A DNA stretch of 10,458 bases from an uncultured Lachnospiraceae bacterium (GCA_947565255.1 CANOFI010000059.1:1-10458); one strand, 5' to 3'. Numbered from the stretch's first letter, positions 1 through 7,346 are shown. Program-made: numbers and translations. The notes: generated by a model from the letters alone, not told the origin.

Positions 1-85
1 ATGAACGAAAGGGTGTCCAAAAGCTCTTAATTAGCTATGAAATAAAGGTTTCGCAAATGTTTAATAAAGAAAGGATGAGTACATT

Positions 86-1066
86 ATGAAAATTGGAATT
101 CTTGGATATGGAAATTTGGGAAAGGGTATCGAGTGTGCCGTTAAAAACAGTAAAGATGCGGAGCTTTATGCAGTTTTTACGAGACGCAGCCCGGAGACAG
201 TAACGGTTATGACAGAAGGGGTGCCCGTCTTTTCAGCGGATGATTTGCTGTCAAAAAAAGAGTGCATAGATGTGCTGATTTTGTGCGGCGGAAGCGCGAC
301 AGACCTTCCGGAACAGACACCGGAATATGCAAAACACTTTAATGTTGTCGACAGCTTTGATACCCATGCAAATATCCCGATGCATTTTGAACAGGTAAAC
401 CGTGCGGCAAAAGAGGGTGGACACACAGCACTGATTTCGTGCGGATGGGATCCGGGAATGTTTTCCCTGAACCGTCTGTATGCCAATGCGATTCTGCCGT
501 GCGGAGAGGATTATACATTCTGGGGAAGGGGAGTCAGTCAGGGGCACTCCGATGCGATTCGAAGAGTAAAAGGCGTAAAGGACGCAAAGCAGTATACCAT
601 TCCGGTTGAGGCGGCGTTAGAGGCAGTAAGGGCCGGAGAGAATCCAAATCTTACAACCCGGGAAAAGCATCTTCGGGAATGTTTTGTAGTGGCTGAAGAA
701 GGAGCTGATTTGGCAGAAATCGAACATACGATTCAGACCATGCCGAATTACTTTGCAGATTATGATACAGTTGTGCATTTTATTTCAGAGGAGGAGCTGA
801 AGGCGGAGCACAGTGAAATACCGCACGGCGGATATGTATTTCGAAGCGGTGTGACCGGATGGAATCTCGAGCATAAGCATATGATCGAATACAGCCTGAA
901 GCTTGATTCCAATCCGGAGTTTACGGGGTCGGTTCTTCTGGCTTATGCGAGGGCAGTCAATCGTCTGCACAAAGAAGGACAGAATGGCTGCAAGACGGTA
1001 TTTGATGTGGCGCCGGCCTATTTAAGTCCGCTTTCCGAAGAGGAACAGAGGGCGCATTTCTTATAA
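86..1066 (+). CDS. ddh: meso-diaminopimelate D-dehydrogenase
   Basis: NADPH-dependent enzyme (EC 1.4.1.16) that makes meso-2,6-diaminopimelate in one step from tetrahydrodipicolinate and ammonia, bypassing the succinylase/acetylase branches; the product feeds lysine and peptidoglycan synthesis in the cytosol. The 326-residue length fits the family (Corynebacterium enzyme about 320). An N-terminal Rossmann motif GYGNLG is at residues 7-12, and RR33-34 after the second strand fits NADP(H) preference. Substrate-domain signatures are CGWDPGM (119-125), WGRGVSQGHSDA (146-157) and HGGY (247-250), all very close to the characterised Corynebacterium protein as I remember it. The ATG at 86 has AAAGGA at 70-75. 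The upstream 85 bases hold no promoter I would defend. No other lysine gene is adjacent, so it looks monocistronic. No clear terminator follows it. Confidence 0.95.
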   Translation: MKIGILGYGNLGKGIECAVKNSKDAELYAVFTRRSPETVTVMTEGVPVFSADDLLSKKECIDVLILCGGSATDLPEQTPEYAKHFNVVDSFDTHANIPMHFEQVNRAAKEGGHTALISCGWDPGMFSLNRLYANAILPCGEDYTFWGRGVSQGHSDAIRRVKGVKDAKQYTIPVEAALEAVRAGENPNLTTREKHLRECFVVAEEGADLAEIEHTIQTMPNYFADYDTVVHFISEEELKAEHSEIPHGGYVFRSGVTGWNLEHKHMIEYSLKLDSNPEFTGSVLLAYARAVNRLHKEGQNGCKTVFDVAPAYLSPLSEEEQRAHFL

Positions 1067-1098
1067 AATGGTTTTGCGTGCGGCAGTGACAAAATGCA

Positions 1099-1128
1099 TT
1101 GACAGATTCCCCGGACAAGGTGTACTAT
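1099..1128 (+). promoter_or_regulatory. sigma-A-type promoter of mnmA
   Basis: A perfect -35 box TTGACA (1099-1104) and a -10 box TACTAT (1123-1128) are separated by 18 bases. It lies 65 bases upstream of the mnmA start in the 126-base ddh-mnmA gap, giving a short leader. It shows that mnmA is transcribed independently of ddh. Confidence 0.72.
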
Positions 1129-1192
1129 AGAATGAAGGTAATAAGAAGGCTGCAAAATACGGCGCCGCAAAAATCGGTGGCAGGAGGCAGAG

Positions 1193-2278
1193 ATGAAAGA
1201 AAAAGTGGTAGTTGGAATGTCAGGCGGTGTGGATTCTTCCGTGGCGGCATATCTGCTAAAAGAACAGGGGTATGATGTGGCCGGCGCTACCATGCAGACC
1301 TGGCAGGAAGATATGGGTGTGTCAAAAAAGGAAGGAAATATCCAGGAGAATCTGGAAGCGGAAGATGCAAAAAATGCTGCAAAAATACTGAATATTCCGC
1401 ATTATGTGGTAGATTATAAAGCTCAGTTTAAAAAGTATGTGATGGATTATTTTGTGCAGGAATATCTGGAAGGAAGAACGCCGAATCCCTGCATTGCATG
1501 TAACCGGTATGTCAAATGGGAAGCGCTGTTAAAGTGTGCGGACGAGATTGGCGCAAACTACATTGCAACCGGGCATTATGCGCGTGTCACCAGACTGGAA
1601 AACGGCCGCTTTGTCATACAAAATTCGGTTACGGCACAAAAGGACCAGACCTATGCTTTATATCAGTTAAAACAGAATCAGCTTTCGCGGACGCTGATGC
1701 CGGTTGGTTCCCATACGAAGGAGCAGATTCGCCGGATTGCGGAGGAAATCGGGTTAAATGTTGCAGATAAACCGGACAGTATGGAAATTTGTTTTATACC
1801 GGACCATGATTATGCAGGGCACATAGAACGTGCATGTAAGAACAACCTGATTGGTGAAGGGGATTATGTAGATAAAAACGGAACGGTTCTCGGGCGTCAC
1901 AAAGGCATTATACACTATACGGTGGGCCAGCGGAAGGGCCTGCAGCTTTCCATGGGCAGGCCTGTTTTTGTGACAGAAATCCGTCCGGAGACCAACGAGG
2001 TGGTCATTGGCGGGGAGGAAGACTGCTTTTGCAGAACCCTGTATGCGGTTCATCTTAATTATGCCGCGGCAGAGGAGCTGCCGGACCGTTTTCAGGCGAT
2101 TGGAAAAATACGGTATGCACATAAAGGAGCGTCGTGCAGGGTTGAAAAAGAAGGAAAAGACCGTGTAAAAGTAACCTTTGCAGAACCGCAGAGGGCGGTT
2201 ACGCCCGGACAGGCAGTCGTATTTTATGATGGAGATATCGTGCTTGGAGGCGGAATGATTGAAAGGCGTGTCGAATAG
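1193..2278 (+). CDS. mnmA: tRNA-specific 2-thiouridylase MnmA
   Basis: ATP-dependent enzyme that inserts sulfur at C2 of wobble uridine 34 in tRNA-Lys, -Glu and -Gln. The 361-residue length is normal. The PP-loop pyrophosphatase motif SGGVDSS is at residues 10-16. The NPCIACN segment carries Cys100 and Cys103, and the second catalytic cysteine is Cys200 in MEICFI, matching E. coli Cys102/Cys199 by eye. GHYAR (127-131) and the HYTVGQRKG segment (241-249) are also family hallmarks; the C-terminal beta-barrel follows to the end. The ATG at 1193 has an ideal AGGAGG at 1182-1187 with a 5-base spacer. It has its own promoter at 1099-1128. Oddity: Cys replaces the Asp seen at the E. coli D99 position, giving a CxxC plus Cys200 set. 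The sulfur donor (a cysteine desulfurase) is not in the window. Confidence 0.96.
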   Translation: MKEKVVVGMSGGVDSSVAAYLLKEQGYDVAGATMQTWQEDMGVSKKEGNIQENLEAEDAKNAAKILNIPHYVVDYKAQFKKYVMDYFVQEYLEGRTPNPCIACNRYVKWEALLKCADEIGANYIATGHYARVTRLENGRFVIQNSVTAQKDQTYALYQLKQNQLSRTLMPVGSHTKEQIRRIAEEIGLNVADKPDSMEICFIPDHDYAGHIERACKNNLIGEGDYVDKNGTVLGRHKGIIHYTVGQRKGLQLSMGRPVFVTEIRPETNEVVIGGEEDCFCRTLYAVHLNYAAAEELPDRFQAIGKIRYAHKGASCRVEKEGKDRVKVTFAEPQRAVTPGQAVVFYDGDIVLGGGMIERRVE

Positions 2279-2348
2279 CAGGCCGTAGATTGTGGGACGG
2301 TTGCAGCAATTTTACTCGAATTTACAAAGATGAAATTACAATATGGTT

Positions 2349-2368
2349 TGAATTATTATATAAATTCA
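2349..2368 (+). promoter_or_regulatory. AT-rich dyad in the nadA upstream region, possible promoter/operator
   Basis: TGAATT (2349-2354) and AATTCA (2363-2368) form a perfect 6-base inverted repeat around an AT core. The core and downstream arm include TATAAA (2359-2364), which could serve as a -10 box, but the best -35 candidates (ATTACA at 2335-2340) are poor. TGACAG also occurs twice, at 2374-2379 and 2395-2400, 21 bases apart. nadA genes of Bacillota are often under an NAD-responsive repressor; I cannot match a known operator here, so this is a weak call. Confidence 0.25.
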
Positions 2369-2425
2369 GGCAATGACAGGGTTTTGGAATCATCTGACAG
2401 AAAATGAAAAGGAGAACAGACGAAG

Positions 2426-3340
2426 ATGACAAACAAGGAGATAAAAGACCGGATTAATCAACTGAAAAAGGAAAAGGATGCCGTGATTCTGGCACATTAC
2501 TATGTGGATGGCGAGATTCAGTCGGTCGCAGATTATGTGGGAGATTCCTACGCACTTAGTAAACTTGCAAAAAGTGTGGGGCAGCAGACGATTGTTTTTT
2601 GCGGGGTGTCCTTTATGGGCGAGAGTGCAAAAATTTTAAATCCCGATAAAAAAGTGGTAATGCCGGATACAAAAGCAGATTGTCCTATGGCCCATATGGT
2701 TTCGGCGGAGGCAATCGAAAAGGTTCGCAAATGTCATGAAGATGTGGCGGTTGTGTGCTATGTCAACTCTACAGCCGAAATCAAAGCGCATGCAGATGTG
2801 TGTGTGACGTCCTCCAATGCCCTTAAGATTGTCCGTGCGCTGCCGAATAAAAAGATTTTCTTTATTCCCGACAATAACCTGGGCCGTTACATTGCTGCCC
2901 AGGTTCCGGAAAAAGAATTTATATTTAATGATGGTTACTGTCCGATACATAAAGAGATTGCAAAAGAGGATGTGTTAAAGGCAAGAATCGCCCACCCGGA
3001 GGCAGAAGTGCTGACGCACCCGGAATGTGTCATGGATGTGTTAGGTATTTCTGACTATATTGGCAGTACGTCAGAAATTATTGACTACGCTACAAAAAGT
3101 GAAAAGAAGGAATTTATCATTTGTACGGAGACCGGTGTATTTTATGAGTTAGAGATGAAAAATCCGGAAAAGAAATTTTACCAGGTGATGCCGGATCAGA
3201 TTTGTCCGGGTATGAAAAAAAACACGCTGGAAAATCTGTTAAAGGTGTTAGAGACACTGGAGGGAACCGTAGATATGCCGGAACAGCTGCGGCTTCAGGC
3301 CAAAGCGCCGTTGGAAAAAATGCTGGAGCTGGCAAAATAA
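2426..3340 (+). CDS. nadA: quinolinate synthase NadA
   Basis: [4Fe-4S] enzyme that condenses iminoaspartate with dihydroxyacetone phosphate to quinolinate, the second step of de novo NAD synthesis from aspartate. At 304 residues it belongs to the short form (like Thermotoga, about 298), without the N-terminal extension of the E. coli type. AHYY is at 23-26; the three expected cluster cysteines are Cys86 (in ADCPMAH), Cys172 (in DGYCPIH) and Cys260 (in CPGMKKNTL). HPEC (198-201) and the GSTSE segment (213-217) are substrate-site signatures. The start ATG has AAAAGGAG ending at 2414, an 11-base spacer, slightly long. nadB and nadC, its usual partners, are not adjacent: mnmA precedes it and a translational GTPase follows 83 bases later with no terminator between, so cotranscription with the GTPase is possible. 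Confidence 0.95.
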   Translation: MTNKEIKDRINQLKKEKDAVILAHYYVDGEIQSVADYVGDSYALSKLAKSVGQQTIVFCGVSFMGESAKILNPDKKVVMPDTKADCPMAHMVSAEAIEKVRKCHEDVAVVCYVNSTAEIKAHADVCVTSSNALKIVRALPNKKIFFIPDNNLGRYIAAQVPEKEFIFNDGYCPIHKEIAKEDVLKARIAHPEAEVLTHPECVMDVLGISDYIGSTSEIIDYATKSEKKEFIICTETGVFYELEMKNPEKKFYQVMPDQICPGMKKNTLENLLKVLETLEGTVDMPEQLRLQAKAPLEKMLELAK

Positions 3341-3423
3341 GAATTCGCGTAATTTCTGGATGGTTTATTCCAGTGCGGAGTCTGGCTGGTATTTGGAAAA
3401 AGGTAGAAGAAGGAACATTTCTG

Positions 3424-6024
3424 ATGGAAAATACATCTGAAAACAGGCCAAAAAAACATATGATTGCGGGTCTGCTGGCCCATGTAGATGCAGGAAAAAC
3501 AACGCTTTCGGAGAGTATGCTGTATTTAGGCGGCGCAATCCGAAAGCCGGGCCGCGTGGACCATAAGGATGCGTTTTTAGATACCTATGAGTTAGAAAAG
3601 GAAAGGGGTATTACGATTTTTTCCAAGCAGGCTGTTCTGCCGCTGGAAAAAATGGAGCTGACGCTTCTGGATACGCCGGGGCACGTGGATTTTTCGGCAG
3701 AGATGGAGCGGACAATGCAGGTGCTGGATTATGCAGTTCTGGTAATCAGCGGCACGGATGGGGTGCAGAGCCATACAGAGACGCTCTGGAGGTTATTAGG
3801 GCATTATGGGGTGCCCGTATTTTTGTTTATAAACAAAATGGATTTGCATACGAGGGGATGCGGCGAGCTGATGGAAGAGCTGCAGACGCGTCTGGACAGC
3901 GGATGCGTGCAGTTTGACGAAGGACTTGACATGGAAAAGCGGCAGGAGCAGATTGCCATGTGTGATGAGGAGGCGCTGGAGGCGTATTTGCAGAACGGAT
4001 GTGTGGACGATGATACGATTGCAGGTCTGATTTCGATGCGCAAAGTGTTTCCCTGCTATTTTGGGTCTGCGCTGAAAATTGAAGGAGTAGAAGCTTTATT
4101 AGAAGGACTTGACAACTACACCCGAACACCTGTTTATCCTGAAGAATTTGGTGCAAGGGTTTATAAAATTGCACGGGATGGGCAGGGGAACAGGCTGACA
4201 TATCTGAAGGTCACGGGCGGCATTCTGAAAGTGCGGAGCAGTGTGGACGATTCTTTGGAAAAAATAAATCAGATACGCATAGAGTCCGGAACAAAATTTA
4301 CGGCGGCTGACCAGGTAGAGGCGGGAAATGTCTGTGCAGTTACGGGGCTTAACAAAACCTTTGCAGGGCAGGGACTGGGAATCGAACAGGCTGGCAGCGA
4401 ACCGGTTCTGGAACCAGTCTTAAACTACCGGGTTCAGATTGAGGACGCCAGTGATGTGCATAAATTACTGCCGAAAATGCGTCAGCTTGAGGAGGAAGAC
4501 CCCCAGCTTCATGTGCTCTGGAATGAGACTCTGCAGGAAATACAGATTCAGGTGATGGGGGAAGTGCAGCTGGAAATTCTGTCGCATCTGATAAAAGAGC
4601 GCTTTGGAACGGATATTTCATTTGGAGCCGGCAATATTGTATATAAGGAGACGATTACGGACACTGCGGAAGGGGTGGGGCATTATGAACCCCTGCGCCA
4701 TTATGCGGAGGTGCATCTGCTTTTGGAGCCTCTGCCGCCGGGCAGCGGTCTTGTATTTGCGGCAAAATGCAGTGAGGATTTGCTGGACAAAAACTGGCAG
4801 CGTCTGATTTTGACGCATCTGCAGGAAAAAGAGCATATCGGAGTGCTTACCGGCTCGCCGGTTACAGATATAAAGATAACGCTTATTGCAGGGAAAGCCC
4901 ATATAAAGCATACGGAGGGCGGAGATTTCAGACAGGCCGTTTACCGGGCGGTCCGGCATGGACTTGTACATGCGAAAAGCATTTTACTGGAGCCTTTTTA
5001 TGCGTTCCGGCTGGAAGTTTTGCAGGAATATGCAGGACGTGCCATGACAGACATTCAGCGTATGCATGGACGGTTTGAACCGCCGCAGACGACGGGGGAG
5101 ATAACGGTGCTGAACGGATTTGCGCCGGTGGCATGTATGCAGAAATACCTGACAGAAGTTCTTTCCTATACAAAAGGGAAGGGGAGACTTTTTTGTTCCG
5201 TCAGCGGGTATGAGCCATGTCATAATGAGCCGGAAGTATTAGAAAAGACGGGCTATGACTGGGAACGCGATGTGGAAAATCCGGCGGATTCCGTGTTTTG
5301 TTCCCATGGGGCAGGCGTTCTGGTGAAGTGTAAAGATGTATATGCGCATATGCATTTAGAGCGTGCGTGGAAGCCGGAGACGGTAAACATGCAGAGCGTT
5401 ACGCAAAGGCCTGAAGGGGCGGAGAAGAAAAAACAGGTCTCTGCCTGGGAGGCGGACAAAGAATTAGAGGAAATTTTTACAAGGACATTTGGACCGGTAA
5501 AACGCAGGGACGCCGGAGAACAGCGGATAAAGAAGACATTTAAGGATACGGCGGGAGAGCAGGCGGAGCACAGGCAAAGGAAGAAAAAGGAGCAGGGGAA
5601 ATGCTATCTTTTAGTGGATGGCTATAATATTATCTTTGCATGGAAGGAATTAAAAGAGTTAGCTGAGGCGAACTTGGATGCTGCGCGTTATAAACTGATG
5701 GACAGCCTGTGCAGTTACCAGGGATATACCGGTGTGCATGTAATCTGTGTGTTTGATGCGTACAAGGTAAAGGGAAATCATGGGACAGTCGAAAAGTACC
5801 ACAACATTGAAGTGGTGTATACAAAAGAGGCTGAGACTGCGGATATGTACATTGAAAAGGTGACCCTGGAAATAGGAAAAAGGTACCGGGTAACGGTGGC
5901 AACATCCGATGCACTGGAGCAGCTGATTATTGCAGGGCATGGGGCTGTGCGGATTTCTGCAGCGCGCCTGTATGAGGAAATTGAGCATGTAAACAAAGAA
6001 ATGCGCCGTGATTACCAGCTGTAA
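3424..6024 (+). CDS. EF-G/Tet(M)-like translational GTPase fused to a YacP/Rae1-type NYN endoribonuclease domain
   Basis: 866-residue fusion. The GTPase has AHVDAGKTT (G1, 19-27), RGITI (G2, 61-65), DTPGH (G3, 83-87), NKMD (G4, 137-140) and GSAL (G5, 214-217). EF-G-like domain II spans about 242-330, domain III 333-403, domain IV 405-520 and domain V 521-605, with a tail to about 650. A Lys/Arg/Glu-rich linker (about 660-725) leads to a NYN/PIN-like domain (727-864): LLVDGYN, VFDAY, YTKEAETAD and ATSD. Asp732 and Asp807 match Rae1 Asp7 and Asp81 of B. subtilis YacP by eye. Rae1 cuts mRNA in the ribosomal A site; Tet(M)/EF-G GTPases bind the same site. I infer a ribosome-associated rescue or surveillance nuclease. 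Annotation as tetracycline resistance would rest on the GTPase half only. The ATG at 3424 is chosen for AAGGA at 3410-3414 and because homology starts there; the frame stays open upstream into nadA without homology. No cognate regulator is seen. Confidence 0.9.
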   Translation: MENTSENRPKKHMIAGLLAHVDAGKTTLSESMLYLGGAIRKPGRVDHKDAFLDTYELEKERGITIFSKQAVLPLEKMELTLLDTPGHVDFSAEMERTMQVLDYAVLVISGTDGVQSHTETLWRLLGHYGVPVFLFINKMDLHTRGCGELMEELQTRLDSGCVQFDEGLDMEKRQEQIAMCDEEALEAYLQNGCVDDDTIAGLISMRKVFPCYFGSALKIEGVEALLEGLDNYTRTPVYPEEFGARVYKIARDGQGNRLTYLKVTGGILKVRSSVDDSLEKINQIRIESGTKFTAADQVEAGNVCAVTGLNKTFAGQGLGIEQAGSEPVLEPVLNYRVQIEDASDVHKLLPKMRQLEEEDPQLHVLWNETLQEIQIQVMGEVQLEILSHLIKERFGTDISFGAGNIVYKETITDTAEGVGHYEPLRHYAEVHLLLEPLPPGSGLVFAAKCSEDLLDKNWQRLILTHLQEKEHIGVLTGSPVTDIKITLIAGKAHIKHTEGGDFRQAVYRAVRHGLVHAKSILLEPFYAFRLEVLQEYAGRAMTDIQRMHGRFEPPQTTGEITVLNGFAPVACMQKYLTEVLSYTKGKGRLFCSVSGYEPCHNEPEVLEKTGYDWERDVENPADSVFCSHGAGVLVKCKDVYAHMHLERAWKPETVNMQSVTQRPEGAEKKKQVSAWEADKELEEIFTRTFGPVKRRDAGEQRIKKTFKDTAGEQAEHRQRKKKEQGKCYLLVDGYNIIFAWKELKELAEANLDAARYKLMDSLCSYQGYTGVHVICVFDAYKVKGNHGTVEKYHNIEVVYTKEAETADMYIEKVTLEIGKRYRVTVATSDALEQLIIAGHGAVRISAARLYEEIEHVNKEMRRDYQL

Positions 6025-6046
6025 AAAGAAAAAGATTCGTCAAAAA

Positions 6047-6063
6047 TGATTGCACACCAATCA
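6047..6063 (+). promoter_or_regulatory. inverted repeat over the fprA -35 box, candidate operator
   Basis: TGATTG (6047-6052), 5-base spacer CACAC, CAATCA (6058-6063): perfect 6-base arms covering the -35 hexamer. The 11-base direct repeat TCAAAAATGAT occurs at 6040-6050 and 6061-6071, exactly 21 bases (two helical turns) apart, interleaved with it. The layout suits a repressor or activator site controlling fprA; the regulator is unknown. Confidence 0.4.
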
Positions 6064-6078
6064 AAAATGATGTAGAAT
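6050..6078 (+). promoter_or_regulatory. sigma-A-type promoter of fprA
   Basis: TTGCAC (6050-6055) and TAGAAT (6073-6078) with a 17-base spacer, followed by a leader of about 40 bases to the fprA ATG at 6127. It sits in the 102-base gap after the GTPase-nuclease gene, so fprA is probably transcribed independently. Confidence 0.65.
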
Positions 6079-6126
6079 AGAATTATTGTAAGTAAAAAGC
6101 TTGAAGAATATAAGAAGGAGACCATT

Positions 6127-7293
6127 ATGAAAGATACCGTTATTTCAGAAACAATTCAGTATATTGGAGTGGATGATAAAACACTGGACCTGTTTGAGGG
6201 GCAGTATGTGATTCCGAATGGAATTTCGTACAATTCGTATGTAATTTTAGATGAGAAGATTGCAGTGATGGACACTGTGGATAAGCGCGGAGTGAAGGAA
6301 TGGCTTTCCAATCTGGAGGACAGGCTTGCGGGGAGAAAGCCGGATTATGTTATTATTTCTCATATGGAGCCGGACCATGCAGGCAGTCTTGCCGCCCTGC
6401 TGGATGTGTATCCTCAAATACAGATTGTGGGCAATGCAAAAACATTTTCCATGCTGCCGCAGTTTTTTGATATGAAGGCAGAGTATGAAACGGTGGTTGT
6501 AAAGGAAGGAGATACGCTGCCGCTCGGAAGCCATACATTACAGTTTTTTATGGCTCCGATGGTGCACTGGCCGGAGGTTATGGTGTCATATGAACAGCAG
6601 GAGAAAATTTTGTTCAGCGCGGATGGATTTGGGAAGTTTGGTGCGCTGGATACCGAGGAGGACTGGACCTGTGAGGCGAGAAGATATTATTTCAATATTT
6701 GCGGGAAGTATGGCGCGCCTGTACAGGCATTGCTAAAGAAGGCAGCGACTCTGGACATTCAGATGATCTGTCCGCTGCATGGGCCGATTCTGAAGGAAAA
6801 TCTTGCCTATTATATTGACAAATACCAGATATGGAGCAGTTATGAGCCGGAGGACAAAGGAATTCTGGTTGCCTATGCATCCATTCACGGCAATACGGCA
6901 GCCGCAGCAGTAAAATTTGCAGAAATTCTGAAGGAGAAAGGTGCGTCTAAGGTGGTGCTTACAGATTTGACAAGGGATGATATGGCAGAGGCGGTAGAAG
7001 ATGCTTTCCGCTATGACCGTATGGTGCTGGCAGCCGCTTCGTATGACGGCGGTGTGTTCCCCTGCATGGAAGCATTTCTCCATCATTTAAAAAGCAAGAA
7101 TTACTGCAACAGGACGGTTGCCCTTGTGGAGAACGGGAGCTGGGCTCCGTCAGCAGGCAGGACAATGAAAACCATTCTTGAAGCGATGAAAAATGTGCAG
7201 GTCGTTGAAGAGATGGTTACGATAAAGTCAGCGATGAAAGAGGACGACAGGAAAGAGATGGAGCATCTGGCTGAGATACTGTTGGAAAAATAA
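6127..7293 (+). CDS. fprA: A-type flavoprotein (flavodiiron protein), FprA family
   Basis: Cytosolic flavodiiron enzyme that reduces O2 to water and/or NO to N2O, a main oxygen or nitric oxide defence of anaerobes, with electrons from rubredoxin or a reductase. 388 residues is the simple two-domain form. The metallo-beta-lactamase-like diiron domain (about 1-240) shows all ligands: His79, Glu81, Asp83 (HMEPDH), His147 (MVHWPE), Asp166 (SADGFG) and His218 (PLHGP). The flavodoxin domain (about 245-388) has the FMN phosphate loop SIHGNT (252-257) and the ENGSW segment (335-339). No rubredoxin or flavin reductase domain is fused at the C-terminus, and no rubredoxin gene is in the window. The ATG has AAGGAG at 6115-6120, 6-base spacer. 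It has its own promoter with overlapping repeats at 6040-6078. O2 versus NO preference cannot be read from sequence. Confidence 0.95.
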   Translation: MKDTVISETIQYIGVDDKTLDLFEGQYVIPNGISYNSYVILDEKIAVMDTVDKRGVKEWLSNLEDRLAGRKPDYVIISHMEPDHAGSLAALLDVYPQIQIVGNAKTFSMLPQFFDMKAEYETVVVKEGDTLPLGSHTLQFFMAPMVHWPEVMVSYEQQEKILFSADGFGKFGALDTEEDWTCEARRYYFNICGKYGAPVQALLKKAATLDIQMICPLHGPILKENLAYYIDKYQIWSSYEPEDKGILVAYASIHGNTAAAAVKFAEILKEKGASKVVLTDLTRDDMAEAVEDAFRYDRMVLAAASYDGGVFPCMEAFLHHLKSKNYCNRTVALVENGSWAPSAGRTMKTILEAMKNVQVVEEMVTIKSAMKEDDRKEMEHLAEILLEK

Positions 7294-7300
7294 TCAGAAG

Positions 7301-7346
7301 GCCTGGAATTGTTTGAATTGTATGAACAATGAAAGCAATTCCAGGT
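7301..7346 (+). other. 46-base intergenic hairpin with tandem G-A pairs
   Basis: CCTGGAATTG (7302-7311) pairs perfectly with CAATTCCAGG (7336-7345); the stem extends with TTT/AAG (one G-T wobble). It is then interrupted by GA/GA (7315-7316 with 7331-7332) and continues as ATTGT/ACAAT closed by an ATGA loop (7322-7325). No T-tract follows on this strand, so it is not a classic intrinsic terminator. It lies 8 bases after the fprA stop and 20 bases before the next ribosome site. It could end or stabilise the fprA transcript, or be a leader element of the dockerin gene. Confidence 0.7.

Noticed and set aside
3..89. Open frame at the window start ending in TGA that overlaps the ddh ATG, possibly the tail of an upstream gene
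   Set aside because: About 28 AT-rich codons with no recognisable residues or motif; an open frame this short is expected by chance.
1067..1098. TTTTG/CAAAA pairing after ddh as its terminator
   Set aside because: Weak five-pair stem with an unpaired 13-base interior and no following T-tract.
3352..3376. CTGGA/TCCAG hairpin between nadA and the GTPase gene as a terminator
   Set aside because: Only five pairs, an 8-base loop and no T-tract.
3202..3423. 74-residue in-frame upstream extension of the GTPase-nuclease reading frame overlapping the end of nadA
   Set aside because: It overlaps the nadA 3' end in another frame, has no homology-like features, and a good ribosome site and family-like N-terminus support the ATG at 3424.
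3424..5373. Calling the GTPase a tetracycline-resistance gene acquired by transfer
   Set aside because: No mobile element or composition change is visible, the domain IV tip residues differ from Tet(M), and the fused nuclease domain points to another role.
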